Shown here one piece after another: positions 9,364 to 19,152 of a stretch of 64,000 bases of DNA. Positions within the stretch are counted from its first letter, which is position 1; the number at the start of each line of letters is the position of its first letter. The translations under genes were made by a program, and so were the position numbers. The stretch is from Metallosphaera cuprina Ar-4. Lineage in GTDB: Archaea; Thermoproteota; Thermoprotei_A; Sulfolobales; Sulfolobaceae. Below the pieces are notes generated by a model. That model saw nothing but the letters and a program-made list of their open reading frames with translations, did no database searches and was not told the origin of the DNA. The stretch covers positions 1,691,160 to 1,755,159 of the forward strand of contig NC_015435.1 in the NCBI RefSeq assembly GCF_000204925.1. Direction: 5' to 3'.

Positions 9364-10653
9364 TTAAGGAACTAATCTCTTCTTATCCCTAGGGAATAGG
9401 GAGACCTCTTTAACACTTTGTAACCCAGTCAACATTAGCATAAACCTCTGTAGACCCATACCAAAACCAGCGTGTGGAGGAATTCCGTAGTCAAACCATT
9501 TCAGGAAGAACTCAAAGCTAACAGGATTGAGGCCTCTAGCTCTAAGTTCGCTTTCCAACACCTCCCTGGTGTTATTCCTACTGCTCCCTGAAACCAGTTC
9601 TAACCATCTATAGATTAAATCGAAGCTTTCACTGATGTTATTGTCGCCCTCTTTTCTCCTTGTATAGAAAGGTCTTGCAGATGCTGGCCAGTCTATTATA
9701 AAGTAAATGTCTTGCTCTAGTACCTTGTTAAGTATCCTTGACTCTGGGGTGCCTATATCATCTCCGAATTTAACGTTAAGACCTTGGGACTGAAGAATTT
9801 CTAAAGCCTCCCTATACGTTACTCTCTTAATAGGTCTACTTATTGAGGGGAGCCTATGACCAAGAATAGCTAAATCCTCTTGGTTATGCTTAGCAACGTT
9901 TTGTAATACGTTAACCATTATCTCCTCAACAACGTTCATCACGTCATTATAATCGGCGAAGGCCATCTCCACATCCATACTTACGAACTCGGCTAAGTGA
10001 TAAGGTGTATCGGACTCTTCCGCCCTCCATGCTGGGGCAATCTCAAATACTCTTTCTACGGCGCTCGCTAAAAGCTCTTTGTACAACTGCGGACTCTGAG
10101 CTAGAAACGCTTCCTTGCCAAAATATATTACAGGAAACAGCTGAGCACCTCCTTCAGTACCTGTAGCTATAATTTTAGGAGTAAATATCTCATAGAAACC
10201 GTTCTTGTAAAGGACCTCCCTAAATGTCTTAACTGCGGTAGACTGTATTCTAATCATCGCTTGCATTTCCTGCCTCCTCAGATCTAAGAGCCTCTCTTTC
10301 AATCTAACTTCAATATCAGCTTTAACCTTATCAGAAACGTCAAGTGGTAGAGGAGACTTAGCTTTGCTTAATATCTTAAGGTCAGTACATGAAACCTCCA
10401 CACCATTTGGCGCTCTCCTGTCTGATTTGACTATCCCTTGAACTTGTATAACTGACTCTTGGCTCAACTCCTTAGCTAACTCAAAAGGGGGAGATGATTT
10501 CTCTACTACGACTTGTCCTATCCCGCTTTTATCTCTCAACAGTATGAACTTCTTTCCTCCTAGATCGCGTACGTTATGTACCCAACCTGCTAGTGTAACT
10601 GGCTTCCCATCGAGATCGGGTGTGATCTCCTTTACAAAATGCGTCCTGAGCAT
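9364..10653 (-). CDS. aspS: Aspartyl-tRNA synthetase
   Basis: Class IIb synthetase, 429 aa, archaeal type. N-terminal OB anticodon-binding domain ([19 protein letters not shown]), motif 2 in [19 protein letters not shown] and motif 3 in [15 protein letters not shown]. Its size lacks the long bacterial insertion. Whether it is discriminating or also charges tRNA-Asn cannot be settled here. Its start shares one nt with the stop of the upstream KH-protein gene. Confidence 0.96.
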   Translation of the reverse strand: MLRTHFVKEITPDLDGKPVTLAGWVHNVRDLGGKKFILLRDKSGIGQVVVEKSSPPFELAKELSQESVIQVQGIVKSDRRAPNGVEVSCTDLKILSKAKSPLPLDVSDKVKADIEVRLKERLLDLRRQEMQAMIRIQSTAVKTFREVLYKNGFYEIFTPKIIATGTEGGAQLFPVIYFGKEAFLAQSPQLYKELLASAVERVFEIAPAWRAEESDTPYHLAEFVSMDVEMAFADYNDVMNVVEEIMVNVLQNVAKHNQEDLAILGHRLPSISRPIKRVTYREALEILQSQGLNVKFGDDIGTPESRILNKVLEQDIYFIIDWPASARPFYTRRKEGDNNISESFDLIYRWLELVSGSSRNNTREVLESELRARGLNPVSFEFFLKWFDYGIPPHAGFGMGLQRFMLMLTGLQSVKEVSLFPRDKKRLVP

Positions 10654-11159
10654 TATTCAACCCTTATCTTAACTTTTGTATCATGAATCTTTGATAAAGC
10701 GTTTTCTAAGTCCACAGCGTTGGCTGGTAACAATCTTTTCTCGTTCTTTGCAACTCTTATCACATATTGAACAGAGCCGTCAGGGAGCCAAAGGGTATTT
10801 ACCCCTAAGACTCTAGCAGGGGATAAGAGCTGAACTGCGCTATTCTTGATGCTCGTGGTCTTCTCTAAGATTCTCACCTTAAGTTTAAGCTTGTCCTGTA
10901 AACTTCTAGCTATTTTTATCCACTTGGACGAATCTAACGTTGGGCTGCTCTCAACTATGAGTATAAGAAGGTTACCTGACTTTATTGCCTTATAATAAGT
11001 CGCGTCTTTCAACTCACGAAATTGAGTCTCTTCCAGTTCTAGCAGAGCTTCCATAACCTTAATTTCAAACTGATCCACTTGACCGCTGTCAACTAGGTTT
11101 TGGCAACGATCGCAAAGAAGGCCGCTCCGCACACAAAGGTAATCAAGAGGAATTTTCAT
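10653..11159 (-). CDS. Archaeal NusA-like KH-domain protein
   Basis: 168 aa. The N-terminal part has [20 protein letters not shown], a CxxCQ knuckle typical of this crenarchaeal family, and the C-terminal half has the KH-like fold seen in NusA-related proteins ([20 protein letters not shown]). It is co-transcribed with aspS. Proteins of this type are annotated as transcription elongation or translation-associated RNA-binding factors; the precise role is unknown. Confidence 0.78.
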   Translation of the reverse strand: MKIPLDYLCVRSGLLCDRCQNLVDSGQVDQFEIKVMEALLELEETQFRELKDATYYKAIKSGNLLILIVESSPTLDSSKWIKIARSLQDKLKLKVRILEKTTSIKNSAVQLLSPARVLGVNTLWLPDGSVQYVIRVAKNEKRLLPANAVDLENALSKIHDTKVKIRVE

Positions 11160-11228
11160 TCTAAGTCCACTCTCCCTTTACCGCAATACTTTTGAATCTA
11201 GCTATTATATAAGTACTGGGTTAGAACG

Positions 11229-11399
11229 ATGCCTTTAACGGATCAGGCAAAAATTCAGATAGTTCAGGAGAGAGTATTCATAAAGAAAATTTGTAGGCAG
11301 TGTGGAGCCGTTAACTCTATAAGGGCTACTAAGTGCAGAAGATGCCACAGCACTAACTTAAGACCGAAGAAGAAGGAACTACCTACGAAGAGAGCTTAA
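11229..11399 (+). CDS. rpl40e: 50S ribosomal protein L40e
   Basis: 56 aa: [20 protein letters not shown] then a CRQCG...CRRCH zinc knuckle and a basic tail [12 protein letters not shown], as in archaeal L40e. It is short but complete, with ATG at 11229. Its final 17 nt overlap the end of the convergent nucleotidyltransferase-like gene. An upstream AT-rich stretch (TATATAAGTA region near 11203) provides a plausible promoter. Confidence 0.94.
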   Translation: MPLTDQAKIQIVQERVFIKKICRQCGAVNSIRATKCRRCHSTNLRPKKKELPTKRA

Positions 11400-11949
11400 G
11401 TCCTATTGATGCTAGTCTCTCCTCTATACTATCCTTATTTTCTTCAAAGTCCTTAACATGAGATGCTAAGACTTTCATGTCTATTTTTAGCTTCCTTTCA
11501 CCAATGAGTTGAATAATTTTCTTCAACTCCTCCTCATCCTCCTCTCTAAAGGCGTTAGCCTTAAGAAGAATGTAGTCCTCCAACTTTATCACTTTGAAAA
11601 AGCCTTTACCAATTTTCATTTCCTCCGCGCTTTCAATAACTATTGAAGGTACGAAGAAGTCCTGAATATTCTCATAAATATCGACCTGCAATTGGTCGTC
11701 TCCAAGTGGTATAACTATCCTTGGGGTATCTATTGGAGTTGAACCTAAATCCCAGCCTCTATCGTTAACAAATTCTTTAAGTTCGTCATAGTTCACAATT
11801 ACGCTGAAGTTTATAGGGAAAAGATCTAGATCGCTCTCAATTCCCTTCCTCCCAAGCGATAGATCTACTATCGTATCCCCTATAATTACAAAATCGATTA
11901 ATTTCTTTATCTCGTCCAAAACGTCTCCAATCTTTTCGAACGAAATCAA
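11383..11949 (-). CDS. Nucleotidyltransferase-like protein
   Basis: 188 aa. [20 protein letters not shown] followed by DLDLF matches the GS/T...DxD core of the Pol-beta nucleotidyltransferase fold, and [11 protein letters not shown] could give the third acidic residue. The C-terminal half is helical and charged. It is divergent from the tRNA-Cys gene downstream and overlaps L40e tail to tail. Substrate is unknown; with no HEPN partner nearby, a toxin-antitoxin role has no support. Confidence 0.65.
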   Translation of the reverse strand: MISFEKIGDVLDEIKKLIDFVIIGDTIVDLSLGRKGIESDLDLFPINFSVIVNYDELKEFVNDRGWDLGSTPIDTPRIVIPLGDDQLQVDIYENIQDFFVPSIVIESAEEMKIGKGFFKVIKLEDYILLKANAFREEDEEELKKIIQLIGERKLKIDMKVLASHVKDFEENKDSIEERLASIGLKLSS

Positions 11950-11978
11950 TCAAGCCACATTTCAAGAACTGCAATCAC

Positions 11979-11985
11979 TTTATAA
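11979..11985 (+). promoter_or_regulatory. TATA box for tRNA-Cys
   Basis: TTTATAA lies 24-30 nt upstream of the first base of tRNA-Cys, the normal archaeal TATA distance for a tRNA transcribed without a leader. Confidence 0.55.
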
Positions 11986-12008
11986 TTTTTTACTCATAGA
12001 ATTATATT

Positions 12009-12121
12009 GCCGGGGTGGCCGAGCGGTCTAAGGCGGCACTATCATCGATAGCGCTAGGGGCTGCAGTGGGTTTCCTTGATGGAGACCCGTTATTTCGCGG
12101 GTTCAAATCCCGCCCCCGGCT
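12009..12121 (+). tRNA. tRNA-Cys(GCA) with two introns
   Basis: The spliced molecule has acceptor GCCGGGG/CCCCGGC, U73 (expected for Cys), a D arm closed by GCC/GGC, anticodon stem GCGGG/CCCGT, loop CTGCAGA with anticodon GCA, and T stem GCGGG/CCCGC. Two insertions must be removed. Intron 1 is 12038-12057 (20 nt) between positions 28 and 29, with a clean bulge-helix-bulge: GGCG pairs CGCT, bulges GC|A and AG|G, inner helix CTATC/GATAG. Intron 2 is 12067-12084 (18 nt) at the canonical 37/38 site, with a weaker central helix. Mature length is 75 nt. An unspliced reading resembles a class II Ser/Leu tRNA, but that leaves the arms mispaired. Confidence 0.85.
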
Positions 12122-12208
12122 CTCTAAGTTTATATTGACCATTAGTTGATTTATATCGATCAAACTTTGAGTCAGCCGAAGAGAAAGGAAGAGACGGTTG
12201 GAAGGGAA

Positions 12209-13795
12209 ATGATGGGAGATGAGGCTCTTTCTTACGTTCTAAAGGAAATAGGAGTTAAGAGAGTGTTCACATCGACTTCAATCCCAGACTTTCTTCTAGA
12301 AAGATTAAATCAGTATAGCCTGCAAGTTGACATCTCACTAAGTGTCAGAGACGCGATAGGCTTGGCTGACGCTTACGCCAGAGAAACTGGAGAAGGTGGA
12401 GTTGTAATAAGTGCCCCTGAAAGTGGACTTTTGGAAGGGATAGAGATTATAGCCCAAGCGTTCTCTGACTCAGTACCACTCCTCCTCTTAGGGACCCTGA
12501 GATCTTACAGAGACACCGGAAGAGCTAGAGTTGGAGAACTGAGATCGCCAGATGACGTGTCAGCTGCCCTCTCGCCCTTCATCAAGTTCAAGGAAAGGGT
12601 AATCAGCATAGAGGAAATAACTGTAACGGTAGAGAAGGGATATAAGGAGGCTTTAAGCAACAGGATGAGACCTGCTTTAGTTGAAATTGCAGAAGAACTA
12701 TTTAAATTGAAGGCTTTTCCCCTTTCTCCAGCTGAGCAGAAACCAGAAAAGAAAACTCCAGACAAGAACACGGTCGCTAAAGTAGCAGAGGTGTTAGGCA
12801 ACTCTAAACTGCCTGTAATAATAGCGGGATATGGGGTGAAGGCATCAGGATCAACTCCTCAACTAATTGAGTTAGCTGAGTTGTTAGACGCTCCGGTCAT
12901 AACGACTTTCCGAGCTAAAGGCGTATTCCCGGCATCCCATCCTCTTTACGCTGGTGAGGGACTAGGAGTTTTTTCTACGGAAGCAGCGTCTAAGATAGTT
13001 ATGGAAGCCGATTCAATACTGGTTTTAGGTTCTAGGCTACCTCAGCTGAGTACGGCGGGCTGGTCAATGCGCTACAAGGGATTTTTAATGCATAATAACG
13101 TTGATGGAGAAGACATAGGAAAAACTTTCATCCCTCAGGTTCCTATAGTTGCCGATACTGGTCTGTTCTTAAAGGAGCTCATAACCATTTTAAAACAAAA
13201 AATCAAGGAACCGATAAAGAGAGAAGTAAGATCTGATATTGCTGCAAGCAGAAAAGTCTTCACTCTTAAACCACATTCTGGCTTATGGCCTTATGACGTA
13301 ACTAGACTACTTTATCAGTTTAAGTTCTCTAAGTATTTCATAGACTTAACAGCACCGACCTTTGATCTGGTCAGACTACCGATAGATAGTCCAGTCTGGT
13401 TTACTAGCGAATCTATGATAGAGAGGGGCATAGGTGTTACTGGGCTAATTCAATCAGGCGATGAAAACGGTATAGGTATCACCGACCTAGCAGGAGCCAT
13501 CAAAAACATAGGTCTTATTCAACAAAGACTAGCTAAGATGAAAGGGACGTTACTCATATTCAATGATAACGGTCTAACTTACTTGGATACGTTCAAATCA
13601 GATATCCCTTCAATTGGAAGAATCAATAACCCAGTAAACATGGATCAAAAGTTAGAGGCGTCAATAGGCGCTATTACTGTAGACACGTATGGAGGTCTAA
13701 AGGAAGTTCTAGAAAGGGATAGACAACCAAAAGTAGTTAACGTTAAGATAGACCCGAGATACGAGTCAATTGTACTCCTAAATACGGGATCGTAA
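12209..13795 (+). CDS. Acetolactate-synthase-like ThDP-family protein, cofactor motifs missing
   Basis: About 528 aa in the order of ThDP decarboxylases: PYR-like N domain, central domain ([40 protein letters not shown]) and a PP-like C domain. The N-terminal helix that normally holds the catalytic Glu reads [19 protein letters not shown], with Val where the Glu aligns, and the PP domain has no GDG...N diphosphate-binding motif. The family is clear but acetolactate synthase activity is unlikely. The open frame extends back to TTG 12146, but a TATA-like TTTATAT lies inside that extension, so I prefer ATG 12209 or 12212 after GGAAGGGA. No ilvN-type subunit is adjacent. Confidence 0.75.
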   Translation: MMGDEALSYVLKEIGVKRVFTSTSIPDFLLERLNQYSLQVDISLSVRDAIGLADAYARETGEGGVVISAPESGLLEGIEIIAQAFSDSVPLLLLGTLRSYRDTGRARVGELRSPDDVSAALSPFIKFKERVISIEEITVTVEKGYKEALSNRMRPALVEIAEELFKLKAFPLSPAEQKPEKKTPDKNTVAKVAEVLGNSKLPVIIAGYGVKASGSTPQLIELAELLDAPVITTFRAKGVFPASHPLYAGEGLGVFSTEAASKIVMEADSILVLGSRLPQLSTAGWSMRYKGFLMHNNVDGEDIGKTFIPQVPIVADTGLFLKELITILKQKIKEPIKREVRSDIAASRKVFTLKPHSGLWPYDVTRLLYQFKFSKYFIDLTAPTFDLVRLPIDSPVWFTSESMIERGIGVTGLIQSGDENGIGITDLAGAIKNIGLIQQRLAKMKGTLLIFNDNGLTYLDTFKSDIPSIGRINNPVNMDQKLEASIGAITVDTYGGLKEVLERDRQPKVVNVKIDPRYESIVLLNTGS

Positions 13796-13807
13796 ACTAA
13801 TGATAAG

Positions 13808-13826
13808 ATAAATTTTTATCGTTCTT
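13808..13826 (+). terminator. T-rich terminator after the ThDP-like gene
   Basis: Two T runs (TTTTT, then TTCTTTTC) start about 17 nt after the stop codon, the usual form of an archaeal intrinsic terminator. There is no convincing stem-loop. Confidence 0.35.
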
Positions 13827-13975
13827 TTCTACTCCTTGAAATTAGACCTTATTGATTAACTATTTTCATTTTAATACTATTAAAAACGCCTAAGAAAACT
13901 AATCAATCAGCTTAACGTCTTGTCCTAAAGACTATTTATTCCTAGATGTAAGCTTCCAGCTTAGTTTTGAGCGTG

Positions 13976-15085
13976 TTATTCGTACTCTATTGTAGCAGGA
14001 GGTTTAGTTGTAACGTCGTAAACAACCTCTCCTACATCTTTAACTTTTGTAATCTCTTCGGCTAACTCCATCAGCGTATCAGGATCTAACTCCAGTATAT
14101 CGGCTGTCATAAAATCCTCAGTGCTCACTGCCCTTATGGCGACAGAGTACTTGCCTTTGCCCTCCTTAATCCTCATCAGGGCTCTAGTGAAGTCGCCTGA
14201 TGTAATTTTGCTAGATACCTCCCTAATTTCGCTATAACTTCTTCTTAGCCTGAAGGAAGCTATCTTGCCATAACTTCTAACATCTCCCTTAACTCCAGTG
14301 GCCTTAACCTTATATACCCTTATTTCATCTAAAAGTGCCTCGGATAGTTTACGGTCCACTTCACTCTCCCTCTCAAACACGGCTGCAAAATATTGGGAAG
14401 GATGATATTTTGAAAGGGTTCTTTCAACTATAGAGTTTGCTCTTCTTGCTACCTCCAGTTTATCCTTTGTTAAAACGCCGACACATCTAATGAGCAGTCC
14501 TGGTCCTGGAAACGGTTGTCTCTCCGAGATTTCTCTAGGTAATCCGATGTATCTAGCTAATTCCCTGACCTCATTCTTGTATAAATCGGCTAGGGGTTCA
14601 ATTAATGAAAAGCCCCAAGTCTTCTCGGTGTTTATGCCCAGCTGAACCAAAACGTTATGTTGAGTCTTTATACCTCCTTTCGTTTCTATCCAGTCCGCAG
14701 CGATGGTCCCTTGAACTAAGAACTTAGAGTTATATTTCGAGACTATATTAGAAATGGTGGAGTAAAATAGCTCTCTAAACTTTTTCCTTTTAGCCTCCGC
14801 GTCTCCTATTCCCTCAAGTCCTTTCATAAACATTTCAGATACGTCCTCGATCTCTAGTGGAATGATGTTACTAAGGGAACTCTTAACCCGCTCAGCCTCG
14901 TTCTCGCGAAGAAAACCAGTATCGAGCATGACTGGTGTGACCTTATCGCCCAGAATCCTGTACATTATCACGGCCGCAGTTGTGCTATCAACACCTCCAC
15001 TAACCGCTGCCACCAGTCTGTTGTTCCCAACTATTGATTTCACTTGTGGCTCTATCTCTTCAATGAACTTCTCTGGAGAGAACAT
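13976..15085 (-). CDS. guaAB: GMP synthase, ATP-pyrophosphatase subunit (split type)
   Basis: Aminates XMP to GMP using ammonia from a separate glutaminase subunit. 369 aa. The PP-loop is [15 protein letters not shown] near the N terminus; family blocks [20 protein letters not shown] and [15 protein letters not shown] follow, and the C-terminal dimerisation domain ends [11 protein letters not shown]. The glutamine amidotransferase domain is absent, as in archaeal two-subunit enzymes, and no partner gene is in the window. It directly abuts cobQ (no gap), so the two are co-transcribed. Confidence 0.95.
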   Translation of the reverse strand: MFSPEKFIEEIEPQVKSIVGNNRLVAAVSGGVDSTTAAVIMYRILGDKVTPVMLDTGFLRENEAERVKSSLSNIIPLEIEDVSEMFMKGLEGIGDAEAKRKKFRELFYSTISNIVSKYNSKFLVQGTIAADWIETKGGIKTQHNVLVQLGINTEKTWGFSLIEPLADLYKNEVRELARYIGLPREISERQPFPGPGLLIRCVGVLTKDKLEVARRANSIVERTLSKYHPSQYFAAVFERESEVDRKLSEALLDEIRVYKVKATGVKGDVRSYGKIASFRLRRSYSEIREVSSKITSGDFTRALMRIKEGKGKYSVAIRAVSTEDFMTADILELDPDTLMELAEEITKVKDVGEVVYDVTTKPPATIEYE

Positions 15086-16489
15086 TTATGTCTCATTGCG
15101 ATCATTTTCAATATAAATCTGTTCTATCCTTTCAAGATCTACTTTATCCTTAATTATGTCGTAAGCTAAGTTAACGGACTTCTTTATGTCGTCTTCAAGA
15201 GAGCTTGAACCGATCTTTATTCCAAGCTGCTTAAGGATCGCCTTTCCTCCTTCAGAGTAAAGAGAACCGTGAATACTGAGCCCTATAAAGTTCTCGTTCC
15301 AGGCACCATCTTCTATCTCGACTTTAGCTCCGTTTCTGTACTCTATCTGGAGCAAAGGTTTATGACGTATATAATCTATATCTCCCCTCCGTATTTCATA
15401 CCCGTCTATACTTCCGAAATCTGATCTCGCCCTACTTATGGAAACCACTTTCTCTGATCTAAACTTAACGTTGATAGGTAGCAACCCTAATCCCTCATAA
15501 GAACTGGGTTCTCCAGCCTCCAGTCCAAAAGGATCGAGAAGCTTGTTTCCCATAATTTGGAACCCACCACATATCCCTAATACGGTCTTCCTTTTCAAAA
15601 CGTCCAAGAAACCCCTTTCTATCAACCAAGTTAATGAGATCTTTGTGTTTCTAGTCCCTGGCAGTATAACCAGGTCGGCCTTACTAAGTTGAGATGGCTT
15701 AGTTATAAATCGCAATCTAGCGTTGGAGTTGGCAAACACGTGGAACTCATTGAAATTGCTCATGTATGGATAAGATATGACACCGACCTCCAACTCTCCA
15801 TCTCCAAGATCGGAGACGTTCATAGAGTCTTCGGCCATTATCCTCAATCTCTCATCGTAAGGTATAACCCCTAAATATTTCATCGAAGTTCTGTTCTCTA
15901 ACCAAGAAATCGCTTGGTCTAGAAGCTTCTCGTCACCTCTGAATTTGTTTATGATGAAGCCCTTCAGTTTGTCCCTAACAGATGACGGTAACATGTTATA
16001 TATCCCATACGCTGAGGCGAATGCGCCTCCCCTCTCTATATCTAGTACCAATACTGAGGGAACACCTCTCTGCATGATCTTAAAACCCGATATGTCTCTC
16101 TCTATGAAATTAGGCTCCCCTATACCTCCAGCGCTCTCTATTACCATCTCTTTGCTTATTACACTATTAATTTTTTCCCAAATTATTCCTATTTTTGAAT
16201 AATACTCTTCTGCAGATAGATTTCCCTGTGATTCTCCCCATACTATTACCTCTATTCCTTTTCCAGAGGGCTTAAGAAGGACGGGATTCATAAACCTCTG
16301 TGGCGCAAGCCCACCACCTATGGCTTGAAAAGCCTGTATGAATGCTATCTCTCCACCATCTTTAGTCGGAAAGCTATTCAAAGACATGTTTTGCGCCTTA
16401 AAAGGAATTCCTCGAAGATGCTTAACCAAAACTGCCGTGAGCAAGGACTTCCCTGAGTCGCTCATGCTAGAAGAAATTATAATTGCCAT
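15086..16489 (-). CDS. cobQ: Cobyric acid synthase
   Basis: Amidates four side chains of adenosylcobyrinate in B12 synthesis. 467 aa. N-terminal P-loop-like MAIIISSSMSDSGKSLLTAV, the conserved KAQNMSLNSF and MNPVLLKPSG, then a class I glutaminase domain with Cys in VLGICGGFQIMG and His in GLSIHGSLYSEGG. It is divergent from cobS with almost no gap and followed immediately by the GMP synthase subunit, which also uses glutamine-derived ammonia chemistry. Confidence 0.95.
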   Translation of the reverse strand: MAIIISSSMSDSGKSLLTAVLVKHLRGIPFKAQNMSLNSFPTKDGGEIAFIQAFQAIGGGLAPQRFMNPVLLKPSGKGIEVIVWGESQGNLSAEEYYSKIGIIWEKINSVISKEMVIESAGGIGEPNFIERDISGFKIMQRGVPSVLVLDIERGGAFASAYGIYNMLPSSVRDKLKGFIINKFRGDEKLLDQAISWLENRTSMKYLGVIPYDERLRIMAEDSMNVSDLGDGELEVGVISYPYMSNFNEFHVFANSNARLRFITKPSQLSKADLVILPGTRNTKISLTWLIERGFLDVLKRKTVLGICGGFQIMGNKLLDPFGLEAGEPSSYEGLGLLPINVKFRSEKVVSISRARSDFGSIDGYEIRRGDIDYIRHKPLLQIEYRNGAKVEIEDGAWNENFIGLSIHGSLYSEGGKAILKQLGIKIGSSSLEDDIKKSVNLAYDIIKDKVDLERIEQIYIENDRNET

Positions 16490-16504
16490 GGATTGAATGA
16501 GAAT

Positions 16505-17245
16505 GTGAGAGTATTAAAGGGAATCCTAGGGCAGCTATCTTTTTTTACAATAATACCTGTTGGGAAAACCGATTTCGAATCCACTGTGGAGTACTCGTTC
16601 CTGGCTCCTCTGATAGTTGGAGTAGTCACGGGTTCCATTGATTTCTTAGCGTTATTCTTGGCTAAACCTCTTATAGGAAATCTGTCCGTTTTAGTCTTGA
16701 TCCCTGTTGTAGAGATAGTAAGAGGGTTTAATCATCTGGATGGTCTACTAGATTTTGGGGACGCTCTCATGATAAGGGGAAATGTAGAAGAGAGGAGACG
16801 TGCACTAAAAGACTTTTCTATAGGTACAGGCGGAATAGGAATCGCTATTGTCTACCTGATCGTTTTCTACATCGCTGTAAGAACAATTCCTCGGATAGGT
16901 GTAACTACGTTACTCTCTCTTATATCAGCTGAAGTCTTGAGCAGAAGCGTAGGACTACTAACTCTGGCAATTATGAAGCCTATGGAAGGAAGCAATTTAG
17001 GTAAAATGTTTCATGAGAAGTTGAGAAGAAAATGGCCAGCTCTAATCATCCAAAGCTTACCCTTCATAACACCCGGCACATTAATTCTAATGCCTGTTCT
17101 TTTAGCGACGTTTACGTTACTTGGAAAAAGGGTTCTTGGAGGTTCATCAGGTGATCTAACAGGTATGACAATAACGTTGAGTTTCCCATTGCTTCTATTA
17201 GGTGAGAACAAGTGCTTGCAATTCTTATTTTTGCGATATTTTTAG
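16505..17245 (+). CDS. cobS: Adenosylcobinamide-GDP ribazoletransferase (cobalamin synthase)
   Basis: Membrane enzyme joining alpha-ribazole to adenosylcobinamide-GDP. The signature FNHLDGLLDFGDALMIRGN holds the metal-binding acids, with about six hydrophobic segments around it. The frame opens at TTG 16493; GTG 16505 (VRVLKGILGQLSFFTIIPVG) fits the usual CobS N terminus better. It is divergent from cobQ with only 3-15 nt between starts and overlaps cbiB by 34 nt. Confidence 0.93.
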   Translation: MRVLKGILGQLSFFTIIPVGKTDFESTVEYSFLAPLIVGVVTGSIDFLALFLAKPLIGNLSVLVLIPVVEIVRGFNHLDGLLDFGDALMIRGNVEERRRALKDFSIGTGGIGIAIVYLIVFYIAVRTIPRIGVTTLLSLISAEVLSRSVGLLTLAIMKPMEGSNLGKMFHEKLRRKWPALIIQSLPFITPGTLILMPVLLATFTLLGKRVLGGSSGDLTGMTITLSFPLLLLGENKCLQFLFLRYF

Positions 17246-18123
17246 ACCTAATAATTGGGGAACCTCCTCTATTAGCTCATCCAGTAGTTTATGTTGGGAA
17301 AATATCTGAAAAGTTGATTAAACCCTATAGAGGTAAAATGTACGGTGTCTTCATATGGGTGTCATCCGTAGTACCGGTGCTTTTGTTATGTTTACTCCCA
17401 ATTTATGTGCAGATAAGAATTGTAGAGATGCTGATACTCGTTTACGTTCTTAAGACTACCTTTTCCATAAGACTGCTCTACTCTATTGTGGCCAGAGCTT
17501 CACCATTGAGAGAGGACTCTCGAAAGGTAGTCCAGAACATCGTAAGAAGGGATCTAAGCAACGCATCCATGGGTCACGTTGCCTCTGCTGCAATCGAATC
17601 CCTTTTTGAAAGCATGGTTGACGGTATAACTTCACCAATTTTTTGGTTTCTGTTCTTAGGATTACCTGGAGCACTGCTTCAAAGATTTGCAAACACTATG
17701 GATAGCATGGTAGGTTATAAAACGGCTGAACTTATAAGAGAGGGTTACTTCTCGGCTAAGATCGATACAATTCTAAACTATATACCCGCGAGATTGACAG
17801 CCCTATTTATGCTTCTTGCAGGACTTTTACTTGGTTTGAATGTAAGAAAAGCCGTCTCCTCATTGAGGGAGGCCAAAATGGAGAGCCCGAACGCAAAGTA
17901 TCCTATTAGCATCGCAGCAGGACTTCTTGGGGTTAGATTGGAAAAAATGAATCAGTACAGCGTAGGTTTTGGAGACCTGCCTACATCAACTCATATTGAG
18001 CTGGCTCTAATCCTCTTCAAGATGACACTATTGCTCTATTTAGTTACTATCCTAGTTTGTTATTACTACTTTTATGGCTTTTCCTTGCTTAGCTATCCTT
18101 ACGGCCTCATTGAACTCCTCTAA
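17212..18123 (+). CDS. cbiB: Adenosylcobinamide-phosphate synthase
   Basis: Attaches aminopropanol (phosphate) to cobyric acid. 303 aa membrane protein; N-terminal LDLIIGEPPLLAHPVVYVGK is the family signature, and RFANTMDSMVGYKTAELI and NYIPARLTALFMLLAG are conserved blocks. Start GTG lies 34 nt inside cobS, so translation is coupled. The last 24 codons run across the end of the convergent alcohol dehydrogenase, giving an unusual hydrophobic tail. Confidence 0.93.
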   Translation: MLAILIFAIFLDLIIGEPPLLAHPVVYVGKISEKLIKPYRGKMYGVFIWVSSVVPVLLLCLLPIYVQIRIVEMLILVYVLKTTFSIRLLYSIVARASPLREDSRKVVQNIVRRDLSNASMGHVASAAIESLFESMVDGITSPIFWFLFLGLPGALLQRFANTMDSMVGYKTAELIREGYFSAKIDTILNYIPARLTALFMLLAGLLLGLNVRKAVSSLREAKMESPNAKYPISIAAGLLGVRLEKMNQYSVGFGDLPTSTHIELALILFKMTLLLYLVTILVCYYYFYGFSLLSYPYGLIELL

Positions 18124-19068
18124 GCTAAATTTGTGCGTGATCAATCTAGACACGTTTAGCCTTCTCTCAGAGATTAACCTCAAGGCCTCCCTAGTATCCT
18201 CTTCTACTGCAGCGTTACTAGACACTATCGAGATCTCGTTGTTAAGCAGGTTGCTGACATCGTAATCCAATATTGTTCCCTTATAAGGAACACCGAATAG
18301 AAGGACCTTTCCACCTTTCCTAATCGAGTTAAGGCCTGAAATTATGGCCTGGGGAGATCCAGACGCTATTATAGCGATATCAGCTCCCCTTCCTTCCGTG
18401 TTTCCCCTAACTATCTCCTCTACTCTAGCCTTGACAGGATTTATAGGAATCACGTTACCTAGTGAAGATGCGAAATCAAGTCTATACTCCGAGACGTCGG
18501 ATATTAGGATGTTATTAACCCCAGTCTCTTGGGCCTTAAGGAGATGAAGAAGTCCCATGGGCCCTGCACCAACAATTAAAACGCTATCCTCTTTTGTTAA
18601 CCCTACACGATTATGAGATCTCACAACAGTAGCCAAAGGTTCTATGAAAGATGCCTCCTCGAAAGTTACATTATTTGGTAGGACTAATATCCCGCCTCTC
18701 TCTACGTTCCATGCTGGAACTCGAAATAGTTCTGCGAAACCTCCTGGATCTAAGTTGGTCTTCCTGTAATAAGGACACATAGTAGGGCTTCCTCTCTTAC
18801 AATAGTAACATTCGTAACACGGAACGTGATGGTGTGCAAATACTCTATCCCCAGGTTTCACTAAATCTGACATAGACTCGACTACGATACCTGCAGGTTC
18901 GTGACCCAAAATAGGTTGTGACGCTGTGTATTGTCCACATATCTTCTCTATATCAGTACCACAAAGACCGCAGACCTTCATCTCTACTAGCACGTCTCCC
19001 TTATTTAATTTAGGGATCGCAACTTCCTTAAGTACAGCCTTACTTCCTTCCATTAATATGGCTTTCAT
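18052..19068 (-). CDS. Zinc-dependent alcohol/polyol dehydrogenase (MDR family)
   Basis: NAD(P)-dependent medium-chain dehydrogenase. I start it at ATG 19068 (MKAILMEGSKAVLKEV), which is the natural N terminus, and not at 19113. Catalytic zinc residues occur in CGLCGTD and GHEPAG; structural zinc cysteines are in CYECYYCKRGSPTMC; the Rossmann motif is LIVGAGPMGLLHLL. It resembles sorbitol, threonine or glucose dehydrogenase-like MDR proteins, and the substrate is not determinable. Its 3' end overlaps cbiB by 72 nt tail to tail. Confidence 0.88.
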   Translation of the reverse strand: MKAILMEGSKAVLKEVAIPKLNKGDVLVEMKVCGLCGTDIEKICGQYTASQPILGHEPAGIVVESMSDLVKPGDRVFAHHHVPCYECYYCKRGSPTMCPYYRKTNLDPGGFAELFRVPAWNVERGGILVLPNNVTFEEASFIEPLATVVRSHNRVGLTKEDSVLIVGAGPMGLLHLLKAQETGVNNILISDVSEYRLDFASSLGNVIPINPVKARVEEIVRGNTEGRGADIAIIASGSPQAIISGLNSIRKGGKVLLFGVPYKGTILDYDVSNLLNNEISIVSSNAAVEEDTREALRLISERRLNVSRLITHKFSLEEFNEAVRIAKQGKAIKVVITN

Positions 19069-19152
19069 AACAAGAGATTCTCTACCAAAATTTAAAGTGA
19101 AACTTTCACGCAACGAAATATTGTTAAATAGTACTACTGCCCATAATACAAT

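Noticed and set aside
11383-11949. Toxin-antitoxin system based on the nucleotidyltransferase-like gene
   Set aside because: No HEPN or other partner gene is adjacent, and its neighbours are a ribosomal protein gene and a tRNA.
12009-12121. Class II tRNA-Ser or tRNA-Leu reading of the tRNA at 12 kb
   Set aside because: The apparent long variable arm leaves a G-G mismatch in the anticodon stem, eight unpaired bases before the T stem and no credible Ser/Leu anticodon; U73 and the two-intron splicing fit Cys.
12146-12208. TTG 12146 as start of the ThDP-like gene
   Set aside because: The extra 21 residues include a TATA-like stretch and are not similar to the family; a good SD precedes ATG 12209/12212.
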